A stretch of DNA of 64,000 nucleotides. Origin: Variovorax guangxiensis. GTDB taxonomy: Bacteria > Pseudomonadota > Gammaproteobacteria > Burkholderiales > Burkholderiaceae_C. Below, piece after piece: positions 26,102 through 34,714 of the stretch (the stretch's first letter is position 1; every line of letters starts with the position of its first letter). The DNA lies in assembly GCF_003952165.1 (NCBI RefSeq), contig NZ_RXFT01000005.1, positions 1 through 64,000 on the forward strand, given 5' to 3'. The notes below the pieces were generated by a model, which made no database searches, had not been told where the DNA came from, and saw nothing but the letters and a program-made list of their open reading frames with translations. The position numbers and the translations under genes are program-made.

Positions 26102-27306
26102 GCACCACCGCAACCACCCCCATCGACCCGGACAGCGACGACGTGCGCTCGGCGCCGCTGCCTGCCGACCCAGCGAGCCGCGCGGTCAAGCTGGAGCCCT
26201 TCAACAAATCGGAGGCGCTCTCGCTCGGCGTGGAACTCGAGCTCCAGCTCGTGAACACGCACGACTACGACCTCGCCCCCTACGCCGAGGACATGCTGCG
26301 CCTGATGGCCCAGACCCCGTTGCCCGGCAGCGTGGTGCCCGAGATGACGTCGAGCATGATCGAGATCTCGACCGGCATCTGCCACTCCGCGCAGGACGTG
26401 ATCACGCAGCTCTCGCCGATCCGCGAGGCGCTGATCCGCAACGCCGACAAGCTCAACATCGCGGTGGTGGGCGGCGGCACGCACGCCTTCCAGCAGTGGC
26501 ACGAGCGGCGCATCTACGACAAGCCGCGCTTTCGCGAGCTCTCGGAGCTGTACGGCTACCTGAGCAAGCAGTTCACCATCTTCGGCCAGCACGTGCACAT
26601 CGGCTGCCCCGACGCCGACGCGGCGCTGCTGATGCTGCACCGCATGTCGCGCTACATCCCGCACTTCATCGCGCTGTCGGCGTCGTCGCCCTTCGTGCAG
26701 GGGCAGGACACGCAGTTCGACTCGGCGCGGCTGAACTCGGTATTCGCATTCCCGCTCTCGGGCCGCGCGCCCTTCACGCTGAGCTGGAAGGAGTTCGAGG
26801 CGTATTTCGAGCGCATGACCCGCACCGGCGTCGTGCGCAGCATGAAGGACTTCTACTGGGACATCCGCCCCAAGCCCGAGTTCGGCACCATCGAGATCCG
26901 CGTGTTCGACACGCCGCTCACGGTGGAGCGCGCCGCCGCGCTCGCCGGCTACGTGCAGTCGCTGGCCGCGTGGTTCCTGCAGGAGCAGCCCTTCGAGCCG
27001 ACGGAAGACGACTACCTCGTCTACACCTACAACCGCTTCCAGGCCTGCCGCTTCGGCCTCGACGCCGTGTACGTCGACCCGGCCACCGGCCAGCACATGC
27101 CGCTGCGCGACCACATCCTGATGACGATGACCCAGCTCGAATGGCACAGCGAGGCGCTCAACGCCACCAGGGCGCTGGGCGAGCTGCGCACCAGCGTGGA
27201 GTCGAACCGCAACGACGCGCGCTGGCTGCGCGAGAAGCAGGGCAAGGAACGGCTGCTGGCGGAGGTCGTGCGGCAGGCGGCGCTGCGGTTCCGCGGAGCG
27301 GCTTAG
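26098..27306 (+). CDS. ybdK: YbdK-type carboxylate-amine ligase (GCS2 family)
   Basis: A 402-residue ATP-dependent ligase of the glutamate-cysteine ligase 2 family. Family marks are [11 protein letters not shown] (Glu metal ligands), [37 protein letters not shown] and [11 protein letters not shown]. coli YbdK has weak glutamate-cysteine ligase activity in vitro, and its physiological substrate is open. The ATG overlaps the antiporter stop. A link between a thiol-type ligase and a Kef-like antiporter is suggestive, because Kef systems respond to glutathione, but this is inference. Confidence 0.92.
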   Translation: MSTTATTPIDPDSDDVRSAPLPADPASRAVKLEPFNKSEALSLGVELELQLVNTHDYDLAPYAEDMLRLMAQTPLPGSVVPEMTSSMIEISTGICHSAQDVITQLSPIREALIRNADKLNIAVVGGGTHAFQQWHERRIYDKPRFRELSELYGYLSKQFTIFGQHVHIGCPDADAALLMLHRMSRYIPHFIALSASSPFVQGQDTQFDSARLNSVFAFPLSGRAPFTLSWKEFEAYFERMTRTGVVRSMKDFYWDIRPKPEFGTIEIRVFDTPLTVERAAALAGYVQSLAAWFLQEQPFEPTEDDYLVYTYNRFQACRFGLDAVYVDPATGQHMPLRDHILMTMTQLEWHSEALNATRALGELRTSVESNRNDARWLREKQGKERLLAEVVRQAALRFRGAA

Positions 27307-27404
27307 AGGCTCCCTCTCGCTGCTTAGTGCAAACAGGGATATTCGGCGCAATTTGACGCATCGGCCACGATCTTTGTGCGTTCGGTATCCCTTATCCTTG
27401 CCGC

Positions 27405-28544
27405 ATGGCAACCCAAGCACTCATCAACCCAACGCTACTGCGATGGGCACGCGAGCGTCTGGGCCTCAGCCTGGATGACGCTGCGCAAAGTGCGAACGTA
27501 AAGCCGGAGCGCCTTGAAGCCTGGGAGAGCGGAGAGAGCCGCCCTACGTTTCGCCAAGCTCAGCACCTGGCACACGCTTTTCACGCTCCTTTTGGATATT
27601 TGTTCCTCCAAGAGCCTCCGGAGGAACTGCTCCCACTCCCCGACCTAAGAACCGTTGGTGGAGTACCCGTCCCGCGACCCAGCATAGATCTTCTCGACAC
27701 AGTGCGCATCGCACTGCAACGGCAGGAGTGGTACTTGGAATACCAGAAGGATCACGGTCGCGACCCACTGCCTTTTGTTGGGCGATTCACTGCGAACTCG
27801 CCGGTGGTAGAAGTCGCCGCAGATATCAGAAGTGTCTTGAACGTGGCCGTCGAACAAGGTCAGCGTACCTGGGAAGCTTACTTTCGAGATCTCATTGAAG
27901 CAGCCGAGCGTGTGGGCATCCTCGTCATGCGAAGCGGCATTGTCGGCAACAACACTCGTCGAAAGCTCGACGTCAGCGAGTTCCGTGGATTTGCGATCAG
28001 CGATCCGCTGACTCCCGTGGTCTTCATCAATTCTGCTGATGCACCAGCCGCCAGGCTTTTCACTTTGATGCACGAATTGGCGCATATCTGGATCGGTGCC
28101 AGCGGCATTTCGAGCGTTGCCCCGGGCAATAGTCGCCGAGAGGAGACTTTCTGCAACGCGGTCGCTGGAGAGTTTCTCGTCCCTCGAGAATTGTTCTGGC
28201 AGCTTTGGCACGCAGGTCCTGCAGAGTTGAGCCTTCTGGTGGCGGAGCTGGCTCGGCGCTTTCACGTCAGTCGCCTTGTCATCATGCGTCGCGCTTTCGA
28301 TCTGGGACTCATCGATCAAACAACGTACACAGACCACTACCTAGCAACTCTTGCAGAGTTCAGAACCCAAGATAACAACGGCGGAAATTTCTATCGAGCT
28401 GCCGGCGCAAAAAATAGCCGGCGTTTCGCACAGGCGGTAGTGACAGAAGCGCTCAGCGGCCGCTTGCTTCTTCGAGAAGCGGGACGCTTGCTCGGTGTGC
28501 AACCCAACAAGATTCGGGAGTTCGCGGAGCAGATCGGCGTATGA
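27405..28544 (+). CDS. XRE HTH plus ImmA/IrrE metallopeptidase, antitoxin-like
   Basis: The 379-residue protein fuses an N-terminal XRE-type helix-turn-helix (~8-62, RWARERLGLSLDDAAQSANV) to an ImmA/IrrE-type zinc peptidase. The active site is HELAH at 223-227, followed by a candidate third ligand in RREETFCNAVAGEFLVP. A C-terminal helical segment resembles the DNA-binding ends of this family. It likely represses its own promoter and controls the toxin-like gene that follows, whose ATG overlaps its stop (ATGA, 28541-28544). G+C is visibly lower than around it: the line 27841-27900 has 31 of 60 G+C, against 40 of 60 at 26641-26700. This fits horizontal transfer. A TTGACG at 27353 could be a -35 box. 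Confidence 0.9.
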   Translation: MATQALINPTLLRWARERLGLSLDDAAQSANVKPERLEAWESGESRPTFRQAQHLAHAFHAPFGYLFLQEPPEELLPLPDLRTVGGVPVPRPSIDLLDTVRIALQRQEWYLEYQKDHGRDPLPFVGRFTANSPVVEVAADIRSVLNVAVEQGQRTWEAYFRDLIEAAERVGILVMRSGIVGNNTRRKLDVSEFRGFAISDPLTPVVFINSADAPAARLFTLMHELAHIWIGASGISSVAPGNSRREETFCNAVAGEFLVPRELFWQLWHAGPAELSLLVAELARRFHVSRLVIMRRAFDLGLIDQTTYTDHYLATLAEFRTQDNNGGNFYRAAGAKNSRRFAQAVVTEALSGRLLLREAGRLLGVQPNKIREFAEQIGV

Positions 28545-29038
28545 GTTATCTCCTCGATGCGAACACACTCATCGAAGCGAAGAATCGCTATTACCAGATG
28601 CGCTTCTGCCCTGGCTACTGGACTTGGCTCACTCGGAACAAGGATGCAGGCAGGTTGGCGAGCGTGGAGAGCGTGAGTACTGAACTGCGGCGAGGCAACG
28701 ACGAGCTCGCGCAGTGGGTAGTGACGCAGTCGGATCTGTTCTTGTCAGAGTCAGATGAAACGACGCAACATGCTTTTGCCGAGATTGCCGCACACGTCGC
28801 CGATCAAGCAGCGACCATGAAAGCCGGTGCGTTGGAAGAATTTCTCAGCGGAGCCGACCCGTGGTTGATCGCCAAAGCACGCGTCACTGGATACATCGTG
28901 GTAACTCACGAGCGGCTGAACATGGAGAGCCGCCGAAAATTTCTGATCCCCAACGTGTGTTCGCACTACGGCGTTGAGTGCATCAATACATTCGACATGT
29001 TGAATCGGCTGGAAGCTCGCCTCGTTCTAGCGGACTGA
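28541..29038 (+). CDS. DUF4411 PIN-fold putative toxin
   Basis: The 165-residue protein matches the DUF4411 pattern: MSYLLDANTLIEAKNRYY at the start, then WTWL and a conserved GADPWLIAKA. PIN-type acidic residues are Asp6, Glu48 and Asp106, with a late Thr/Glu motif (VVTHERLN), as expected for a metal-dependent RNase. DUF4411 genes usually follow an HTH-ImmA/IrrE gene, as here. Toxicity and RNA cleavage are inferred from the fold and the pairing. It shares the lower G+C of its partner. Confidence 0.88.
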   Translation: MSYLLDANTLIEAKNRYYQMRFCPGYWTWLTRNKDAGRLASVESVSTELRRGNDELAQWVVTQSDLFLSESDETTQHAFAEIAAHVADQAATMKAGALEEFLSGADPWLIAKARVTGYIVVTHERLNMESRRKFLIPNVCSHYGVECINTFDMLNRLEARLVLAD

Positions 29039-29110
29039 ACTACGAGTGGCTCCAGCGAGGATCGTGCCGGGAGTTCCCTCCGGCGCCGCAGCGCTTATGC
29101 TCTCACCCCC

Positions 29111-30067
29111 ATGGGTGAATTCGACCTGATCGCGCGCTACTTCAAGCGCCCCGCCACGCGCTCGCCGCTGGGCGTGGGCGACGACTGCGCATTGCTCGCG
29201 CCGGCCGCGGGCATGCAGCTCGCCGTTTCCTCGGACATGCTGGTCGAGGGACGGCACTTTCTTTCCACCGTCGAGCCGGCCCGGCTGGGCCACAAGGCGC
29301 TGGCGGTGAACCTCAGCGACCTGGCCGCCTGCGGCGCGAAGCCACTGGCCTTCACGCTCGCGCTGGCGCTGCCCGGCGTGGACGAGCCGTGGCTCGAAGG
29401 CTTCTCGCGCGGCCTGCTCGCGCTGGCCGACGCGCACGGCTGCGAACTGGTAGGCGGCGACACCACGCGCGGCCCGCTCAACATCTGCATCACGGTGTTC
29501 GGCGAAGTGCCGGCCGGCGCGGCGCTGCTGCGCTCGGGCGCGCGCGCGGGCGACGACATCTGGGTGAGCGGCACGCCAGGCGAGGCTCGGCTGGCGCTCG
29601 AAGTGTTCCGGGGCACGATCGCGTTGCCGGCGGACGCCTTCGATACGGCGCGCAGGCGCATGGAGCAGCCCACGCCGCGCGTGGCGCTCGGGCAGGCCCT
29701 GCGCGGCATCGCCACTTCGGCGGTGGACGTGAGCGACGGGCTGATCGGCGACCTGGGCCACATCCTCGCGTCGAGCGGCGTGGGCGCCACGCTCGACGTG
29801 GACGCGGCCACCGCGCTGATCTCGGTCGACACCGGCAACCTGGGCGAGGAACTGCGCCGCACCTGCGCGCTCTCGGGCGGCGACGACTACGAGCTGGTCT
29901 TCACCGCGCCCGCCTCGGCGCGCAACGCGGTCGGGCAGGCAGGCATGGACAGTTCAACGCGCGTCACGCGCATCGGCCGCATCGAGGCCGACGCCGGCCT
30001 GCGCATCGTCGACGCGGCCGGCGCGCCGGTGTCACAGCGCTTCGGCTCGTTCGACCACTTCGTCTAG
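29111..30067 (+). CDS. thiL: Thiamine-monophosphate kinase
   Basis: Final step of thiamine diphosphate synthesis (TMP + ATP to TPP); 318 residues. Signatures are MGEFDLIARYF, LGVGDDCALL (Mg-ATP Asp pair), VSSDMLVEGRHF, VGGDTTRGP and SGGDDYELVFTAP. No ribosome site is evident before the ATG. In many betaproteobacteria thiL is followed directly by pgpA and cinA; here they lie 6 kb downstream with accessory genes between. Repeat copy C fills the gap after it. Confidence 0.97.
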   Translation: MGEFDLIARYFKRPATRSPLGVGDDCALLAPAAGMQLAVSSDMLVEGRHFLSTVEPARLGHKALAVNLSDLAACGAKPLAFTLALALPGVDEPWLEGFSRGLLALADAHGCELVGGDTTRGPLNICITVFGEVPAGAALLRSGARAGDDIWVSGTPGEARLALEVFRGTIALPADAFDTARRRMEQPTPRVALGQALRGIATSAVDVSDGLIGDLGHILASSGVGATLDVDAATALISVDTGNLGEELRRTCALSGGDDYELVFTAPASARNAVGQAGMDSSTRVTRIGRIEADAGLRIVDAAGAPVSQRFGSFDHFV

Positions 30068-30090
30068 TTTTCCTGCAATCCCTCTCTTTC

Positions 30091-30190
30091 GGGAAACACC
30101 GTGGAACCGGCTTTGCCGGGCCTCAGATGTTGCCCCCGGAAGGGGGTTGGCGAAGCGACACGAAGTGCGCGCAGCCTGGGGGAGAGCCTA
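30091..30190 (-). repeat. 3'-anchored structured repeat, copy C
   Basis: Read on the minus strand it starts at the stop codon of the DUF3053 gene (TAGGCTCTCCCCCAGG) and runs toward thiL. The C-run/G-run stem is tighter here (CCCCC-UUCC-GGGGG). The outer stem contains one G:U wobble (AACATC with GGTGTT). Confidence 0.85.
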
Positions 30191-30898
30191 TCCTCCGCGC
30201 ACCACGGCCTGCATCTTCTGCTGAGCCGCGTTGATGGCAGCCGACTGGCCGTTGAGCTGCTGCAGCATCTTGTTGAGCTCGGCCTGCACCGTCGGGTCGG
30301 TCACGGCGATGCTGCTGCCGCTGATCTGGATCTTCGACTTGTTCTTCTCCATGAAGTCGCCGATGGCCAGCGCGCTGTCGAACACGGTGTCGAGCGCGGG
30401 GAACACTTCCTTGAAGGTGGCCGAGGGCGTGGTCACGGTCTTGGCGTAGGCCTTGTCGTAGACCTGCTTCAGGTCGTCGGGCTGCTTGAGCTGCGCGTGC
30501 GCGGCGTCGGCCCTGGCGGACTGCTGGTCGAGCGCGGTGCGCAGGCCGCCGAGGCCGTCCTTCGCGGCCTTGAGGTCGTCGCGGCGCGCGGGCAGGTCGG
30601 CGATGGAGCGCAGCGCGCCCTTGGCCATGATCTGCGTCATGGGCTGGCTCACCGACTTGTTCATGCCCTCGTTGAAGTCGGTGATCACCGCGTAGTGCTG
30701 CGCGTAGTCGCCGAACGAGGCCTTTTCTTCGGCCGTGGGCACCGGCACGCGCAGGCCGGGCTTGTCGAGCACTCGGGTCTGCAGGAAGGAGATGAAGGCC
30801 TTGCGCTGCTCGGCCTCCTTGTTGCCGCAGGCCACCAGCGCGAGGCTGAAGGCGACGAGGAGCGACATGGCCCCGAGACGTTGAATGAAAGTTCTCAT
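30188..30898 (-). CDS. DUF3053 (YiaF-like) lipoprotein
   Basis: A 236-residue lipoprotein. A signal peptide ends in the lipobox LVAC (Cys24), followed by GNKEAEQRKAFISFLQTRV typical of DUF3053. The rest is helical and Lys/Ala/Gln rich. The function of the family is unknown; a periplasm-facing membrane lipoprotein is expected. It is convergent with thiL and shares its 3' gap. Confidence 0.88.
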   Translation of the reverse strand: MRTFIQRLGAMSLLVAFSLALVACGNKEAEQRKAFISFLQTRVLDKPGLRVPVPTAEEKASFGDYAQHYAVITDFNEGMNKSVSQPMTQIMAKGALRSIADLPARRDDLKAAKDGLGGLRTALDQQSARADAAHAQLKQPDDLKQVYDKAYAKTVTTPSATFKEVFPALDTVFDSALAIGDFMEKNKSKIQISGSSIAVTDPTVQAELNKMLQQLNGQSAAINAAQQKMQAVVRGG

Positions 30899-30932
30899 GG
30901 GCCGGGCCCCCTCTTTAGTTGTTCCGGAAAAA

Positions 30933-31829
30933 TTATAGGGAGCGCTTCAGCGCGTCGATGAATGCGCGCGCGGCAGCCGAGAGCGAGTGGCCGCGCTTGG
31001 TGACGATGGAGATGTCGCGCGCCACGCGCGGCGAGCTCAGTACCTTGATGACCAGCGAGGAGTCGGCCTCCGCGCGCGCGAAGGCCGAGGGCATGATCGA
31101 CGCGCCCATGCCGGCTGCCGTCATCCAGATGGCGGTGGAGAGGAACGACACCTCGTTCACCACGTCGAGCGCCACACCCGCCTCGGCGGCGGTGCCGTCG
31201 ATGAGCGGTCGCACGCCGTAGCCGGGGCGCACGGTGATGACGGGGTGGCCGCGCAGGTCGCTCCAGCGCACCACGCGGGGCTTGGCCAGCGGGTGGTCTT
31301 CGCGGCAGACCACGGCGAGGTGGTCGCGCATGAGGCGCTGCACCTCGACCTCCGCGCCGGGGCGCTCGGGGGTGCCGATGCCGAAGTCCACGTGCTCGCC
31401 GATGATGCGCGAGATGAACTGGTCGGGCGCGCAGTCGTTCACCAGCACGCGCACGCCGGGATGCTGCTCGTTGAAGGCGCGCATGGCATCGGGCAGCAGC
31501 AGGGCCGCGAGCGTGGGCGTGATGGCGAGCGTGACGCGGCCGCGTTCGAGCGCGGCCAGCTCGCGGAAGTCGTTCGACAGCGAATCCACGTCGCGCAGGA
31601 TGCGCTCGACCGTCGACACCATCTGCTCGGCCGCCGCCGTGGCCTTGAGCGAACGCGTGGTGCGGTCGAAGAGGCGGGTGTCCAGCCCCTCCTCGAGCTG
31701 GCGGATCAGCATGCTCACCGCCGACTGCGTGACGAACAGCCGCTGGGCCGCCGCGCTGAGCTGTTTCAGCTGGTAGACGGCGAGGAACGCACGCAGCTGG
31801 CGGATCGTAGGACTGAAGTTCGCATTCAT
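30933..31829 (-). CDS. LysR-type transcriptional regulator
   Basis: A 298-residue regulator. The N-terminal winged helix (residues ~5-65) is IRQLRAFLAVYQLKQLSAAA...TQSAVSMLIRQLEEGL. A periplasmic-binding-like effector domain follows (~92-295). The start at 31829 gives the usual LysR N-terminus, and upstream in-frame codons are unlikely. It is divergent from the Bug receptor and monooxygenase genes, with an inverted repeat in between, and so probably controls them in response to the pathway substrate. Confidence 0.93.
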   Translation of the reverse strand: MNANFSPTIRQLRAFLAVYQLKQLSAAAQRLFVTQSAVSMLIRQLEEGLDTRLFDRTTRSLKATAAAEQMVSTVERILRDVDSLSNDFRELAALERGRVTLAITPTLAALLLPDAMRAFNEQHPGVRVLVNDCAPDQFISRIIGEHVDFGIGTPERPGAEVEVQRLMRDHLAVVCREDHPLAKPRVVRWSDLRGHPVITVRPGYGVRPLIDGTAAEAGVALDVVNEVSFLSTAIWMTAAGMGASIMPSAFARAEADSSLVIKVLSSPRVARDISIVTKRGHSLSAAARAFIDALKRSL

Positions 31830-31842
31830 CAGCAAAGATGAT

Positions 31843-31856
31843 ATTTCATTAGAAAT
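31843..31856. promoter_or_regulatory. Candidate LysR operator
   Basis: ATTTC-ATTA-GAAAT is a perfect 5-4-5 inverted repeat with T-N11-A spacing, inside the A+T-rich 97-base gap between lysR and the Bug gene. A second, looser pair TTCATT...AATGAA (31845-31875) surrounds it. Confidence 0.5.
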
Positions 31857-31926
31857 TTCTTGATTTACGAATGAATCCGCCCATCGTTCAATCATCGAAA
31901 AGACACATCACATTCAAGGAGTCCTG

Positions 31927-32970
31927 ATGGCCGCTGCACCTCTTGCCCCCGGGAAGAGCGCGCTTCGCCGGCAGCTGCTGCTCACCGCGGCGGGCGCGGC
32001 GCTGACCGGCGGCAGGAGCTTCGCGCAAACGCTTTCGTCCTCGCCACCGCCATCCCAGCCTCCCGCTGGCGACTTCCCGAACAAGCCCATCCGCCTCGTC
32101 GTGACCTTCCCGCCCGGCGGCAGCGCCGACGCGGTGATGCGCCTCTTGGTGCCCCGGCTCAACGAGAAGCTGGGCCAGCCCGTGGTCATCGACAACAAGC
32201 CCGGCGCGGGCGGCAACGTCGGCCTCTCTCTGGTGGCAAAGACGCCCGCCGACGGCTACACGCTGGGGCTTGGCGCGGCGGGCGCGCTGACGGCCAACGT
32301 GAGTCTCTATCCGCAGATGCCCTTCGACCCGGTGAAGGACTTCAAGCCCGTGGGCATGGTCGCGGCCACGCCCTTCGTGATCGTGGGACATCCTTCGATC
32401 GCCGCGCGCACGCAGCGCGAGCTGATCGCGCTGGCCAAGGCCAGCCCCGGCACGCTCTCGATCGGCCACGGCGGCAACGGCACGGCCATGCACCTGTCGG
32501 CGGCGCTCTTCGCGCAGATGGCCGAGGTGAAGTTCGTCGAGGTGCCCTACCGCGGCTCGGGCCCGGCGGCGCTCGACGCCATCGCGGGGCAGATTCCGCT
32601 CGCGCTGGTCGACCTGCCCGCCTCGCTGCAGCAGATCAGGGCCGGCAAGCTGGTCGCCTTCTCGGTGACCAGCGCGCAGCGCGTGCCGATGCTGCCCGAG
32701 GTGCCCACGGTGGCCGAGGCCGGCCTGCCCGGCTACGACTCCACCGGCTGGTTCGGCGTGGTCGCGCCCGCAGGCACGCCGGCGCCCATCGTCGCGCGGC
32801 TGAACGCCGAGATCAACGCGGCGCTGGGCGACGAGCAGATCAAGGCCACGATGCGCAACCTCGGCGCCGAGCCAGCGCCGACCTCGCCCGAGGCCTTCGA
32901 GGCCTACATCCGATCCGAGACGAAGAAGTGGGCGAAGGTGATCCAGACCGCCCGCATCCGGCTCGACTGA
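31927..32970 (+). CDS. Bug-family extracytoplasmic solute receptor
   Basis: A 347-residue periplasmic binding protein of the TctC/Bug family. The N-terminus (KSALRRQLLLTAAGAALTGG) is a Tat- or Sec-type signal followed by a Pro/Ser linker. The mature part begins FPNKPIRLVVTFPPGGSADAV, with the conserved NKPGAGGNVG and ADGYTLGLGAAG. Such receptors bind carboxylates and often serve uptake or sensing; no TctA/TctB permease is nearby. A strong AAGGAG (31916-31921) precedes the ATG. It is probably transcribed with the monooxygenase gene 18 bases downstream. Confidence 0.93.
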   Translation: MAAAPLAPGKSALRRQLLLTAAGAALTGGRSFAQTLSSSPPPSQPPAGDFPNKPIRLVVTFPPGGSADAVMRLLVPRLNEKLGQPVVIDNKPGAGGNVGLSLVAKTPADGYTLGLGAAGALTANVSLYPQMPFDPVKDFKPVGMVAATPFVIVGHPSIAARTQRELIALAKASPGTLSIGHGGNGTAMHLSAALFAQMAEVKFVEVPYRGSGPAALDAIAGQIPLALVDLPASLQQIRAGKLVAFSVTSAQRVPMLPEVPTVAEAGLPGYDSTGWFGVVAPAGTPAPIVARLNAEINAALGDEQIKATMRNLGAEPAPTSPEAFEAYIRSETKKWAKVIQTARIRLD

Positions 32971-32988
32971 CGACACCGCCGCCAGAAC

Positions 32989-34704
32989 ATGACCGACCTC
33001 GACCACACCCGCGCGCTGCAAGCCGACGTACTGATCATCGGCGCCGGCCCGGTGGGCCTCACGCTGGCCATGGACCTCGCCTCGCGCGGCGTCTCGGTCG
33101 CGATCTGCGAGACGCGCCGCTTCGCAGAGCCGCCGAACGTGAAGTGCAACCACGTGGCCTCGCGCACCATGGAGCAGTTCCGCCGCCTGGGCGTGGCGCA
33201 GAAGCTGCGCGATGCGGGCCTGCCTGCCGACTACCCGAACGACGTGGTGTTCCGCACCAGCGTCACCGGCACGGAGCTCACGCGCATTCCCATTCCGTGC
33301 CGGCGCGACCGCTACACCGAGACCGAGGGCCCCGACGCATGGTGGCCCACGCCCGAGCCGCCGCACCGCATCAACCAGATCTACCTGGAGCCCATCCTGT
33401 TGAAGCACACGGCCGCGCTGCCTGGCGTGCAGCTGCTCAACCGCACGCAGTTCGCGGGCTTCACGCAGGACGACACGGGCGTGACCGCGATCGCCACCGA
33501 CATGGACAGCGGCGTCACGCGCAGCATTCGCTGCCGCTACATGGTGGGCTGCGACGGCGGCTCCTCGGCCGTGCGCAAGCAGATCGGCGCGAAGCTCGAG
33601 GGCACGGCGGTGATCCAGCGCGTGCAGTCGACCTTCATCCGCGCACCGGGGTTGCGCGCGCGCATTCCGGGCAAGCCGGCGTGGTCGTACTACGCGATGA
33701 ACACGCGCCGCTGCGGCACGATGTTCGCCATCGACGGGCGGGAGACCTGGCTGGTGCACAACCACCTGAACGCCGAGGAGCCCGAGTTCGATTCGGTGGA
33801 TCGCGACCGCTCGCTGCGCGAGATCCTCGGCGTGGGCCCCGACTTCGAGTACGAGATCATCAGCAAGGAAGACTGGATCGGCCGCCGCCTCGTGGCCAAC
33901 CGCTTCCGCGAGGGCCGCGTATTCCTCGCGGGCGACGCGGCGCACCTGTGGGTGCCCTACGCGGGCTACGGCATGAACGCGGGCATCGCCGACGCGCTCA
34001 ACCTTTCGTGGCTGCTGGGCGCCGTGGTGCAGGGCTGGGGCGACGAGGCCATGCTCGACGCCTACGAGGCCGAGCGCCTGCCGATCACCGAGCAGGTGTC
34101 GAACTTCGCGATGAACCACGCGCAGAAGATGATCCGCGCGCGCCGCGCCGTGCCGCACAACATAGAGGAACCCGGCCCCGCCGGCGACGCGCTGCGCGCC
34201 GAGATCGGCCACGAGGCCTACGAGCTGAACGTGCAGCAGTTCTGCTGCGGGGGCCTGAACTTCGGCTACTTCTACAGCGGCTCGCCGATCATCATCGCGG
34301 ACGGCGAGCACATGGCGCCGCCCTACTCCATGGGCGAGTTCACGCCTTCCACCGTGCCCGGCTGCCGCGCGCCGCACTTCTGGCTGGCCGACGGCCGCTC
34401 GCTCTACGACGCCTTCGGCCCCGGCTACACCATGCTGCGCTTCGACCGCAGCGTGGACGTGCGCCCGCTGGAACGCGCCGCGGCCGCCTACAACATGCCG
34501 CTCACCGTGCTCGACATCGAGACGGAAGAGGTGCCCAAGGCCTACACCCACCGCCTCGTGCTGTGCCGCGCCGACCAGCACGTGGCCTGGCGCGGCGCGC
34601 ACCTGCCGGCCGAGGTCTACGACCTGGTGGGCATGCTGCGCGGCGAGGGCAAACGCATCCGCGCGCGCCGCAAGGCGCTGGCCTGGGAAGGCGTGATGGC
34701 CTGA
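32989..34704 (+). CDS. FAD-dependent aromatic-type monooxygenase (PheA/TfdB-like)
   Basis: A 571-residue group A flavoprotein hydroxylase. FAD-binding motifs are GAGPVGLTLAMDLASRG (~21-37), the DG motif CDGGSSAVRKQIG (~188) and the GD motif VFLAGDAAHLWVPYAGYGMN (~310). A C-terminal thioredoxin-like domain follows (~400-571). Members hydroxylate phenols or related aromatics using NAD(P)H. The exact substrate is unknown. The local cluster (LysR, Bug receptor, monooxygenase and an opposing MFS pump) suggests uptake and oxidation of an aromatic acid or a toxic aromatic. Confidence 0.9.
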   Translation: MTDLDHTRALQADVLIIGAGPVGLTLAMDLASRGVSVAICETRRFAEPPNVKCNHVASRTMEQFRRLGVAQKLRDAGLPADYPNDVVFRTSVTGTELTRIPIPCRRDRYTETEGPDAWWPTPEPPHRINQIYLEPILLKHTAALPGVQLLNRTQFAGFTQDDTGVTAIATDMDSGVTRSIRCRYMVGCDGGSSAVRKQIGAKLEGTAVIQRVQSTFIRAPGLRARIPGKPAWSYYAMNTRRCGTMFAIDGRETWLVHNHLNAEEPEFDSVDRDRSLREILGVGPDFEYEIISKEDWIGRRLVANRFREGRVFLAGDAAHLWVPYAGYGMNAGIADALNLSWLLGAVVQGWGDEAMLDAYEAERLPITEQVSNFAMNHAQKMIRARRAVPHNIEEPGPAGDALRAEIGHEAYELNVQQFCCGGLNFGYFYSGSPIIIADGEHMAPPYSMGEFTPSTVPGCRAPHFWLADGRSLYDAFGPGYTMLRFDRSVDVRPLERAAAAYNMPLTVLDIETEEVPKAYTHRLVLCRADQHVAWRGAHLPAEVYDLVGMLRGEGKRIRARRKALAWEGVMA

Positions 34705-34714
34705 GCTACTGCTT

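Noticed and set aside
29039-29110. TPP riboswitch before thiL
   Set aside because: The 72-base gap is too short and lacks the conserved THI-box elements.
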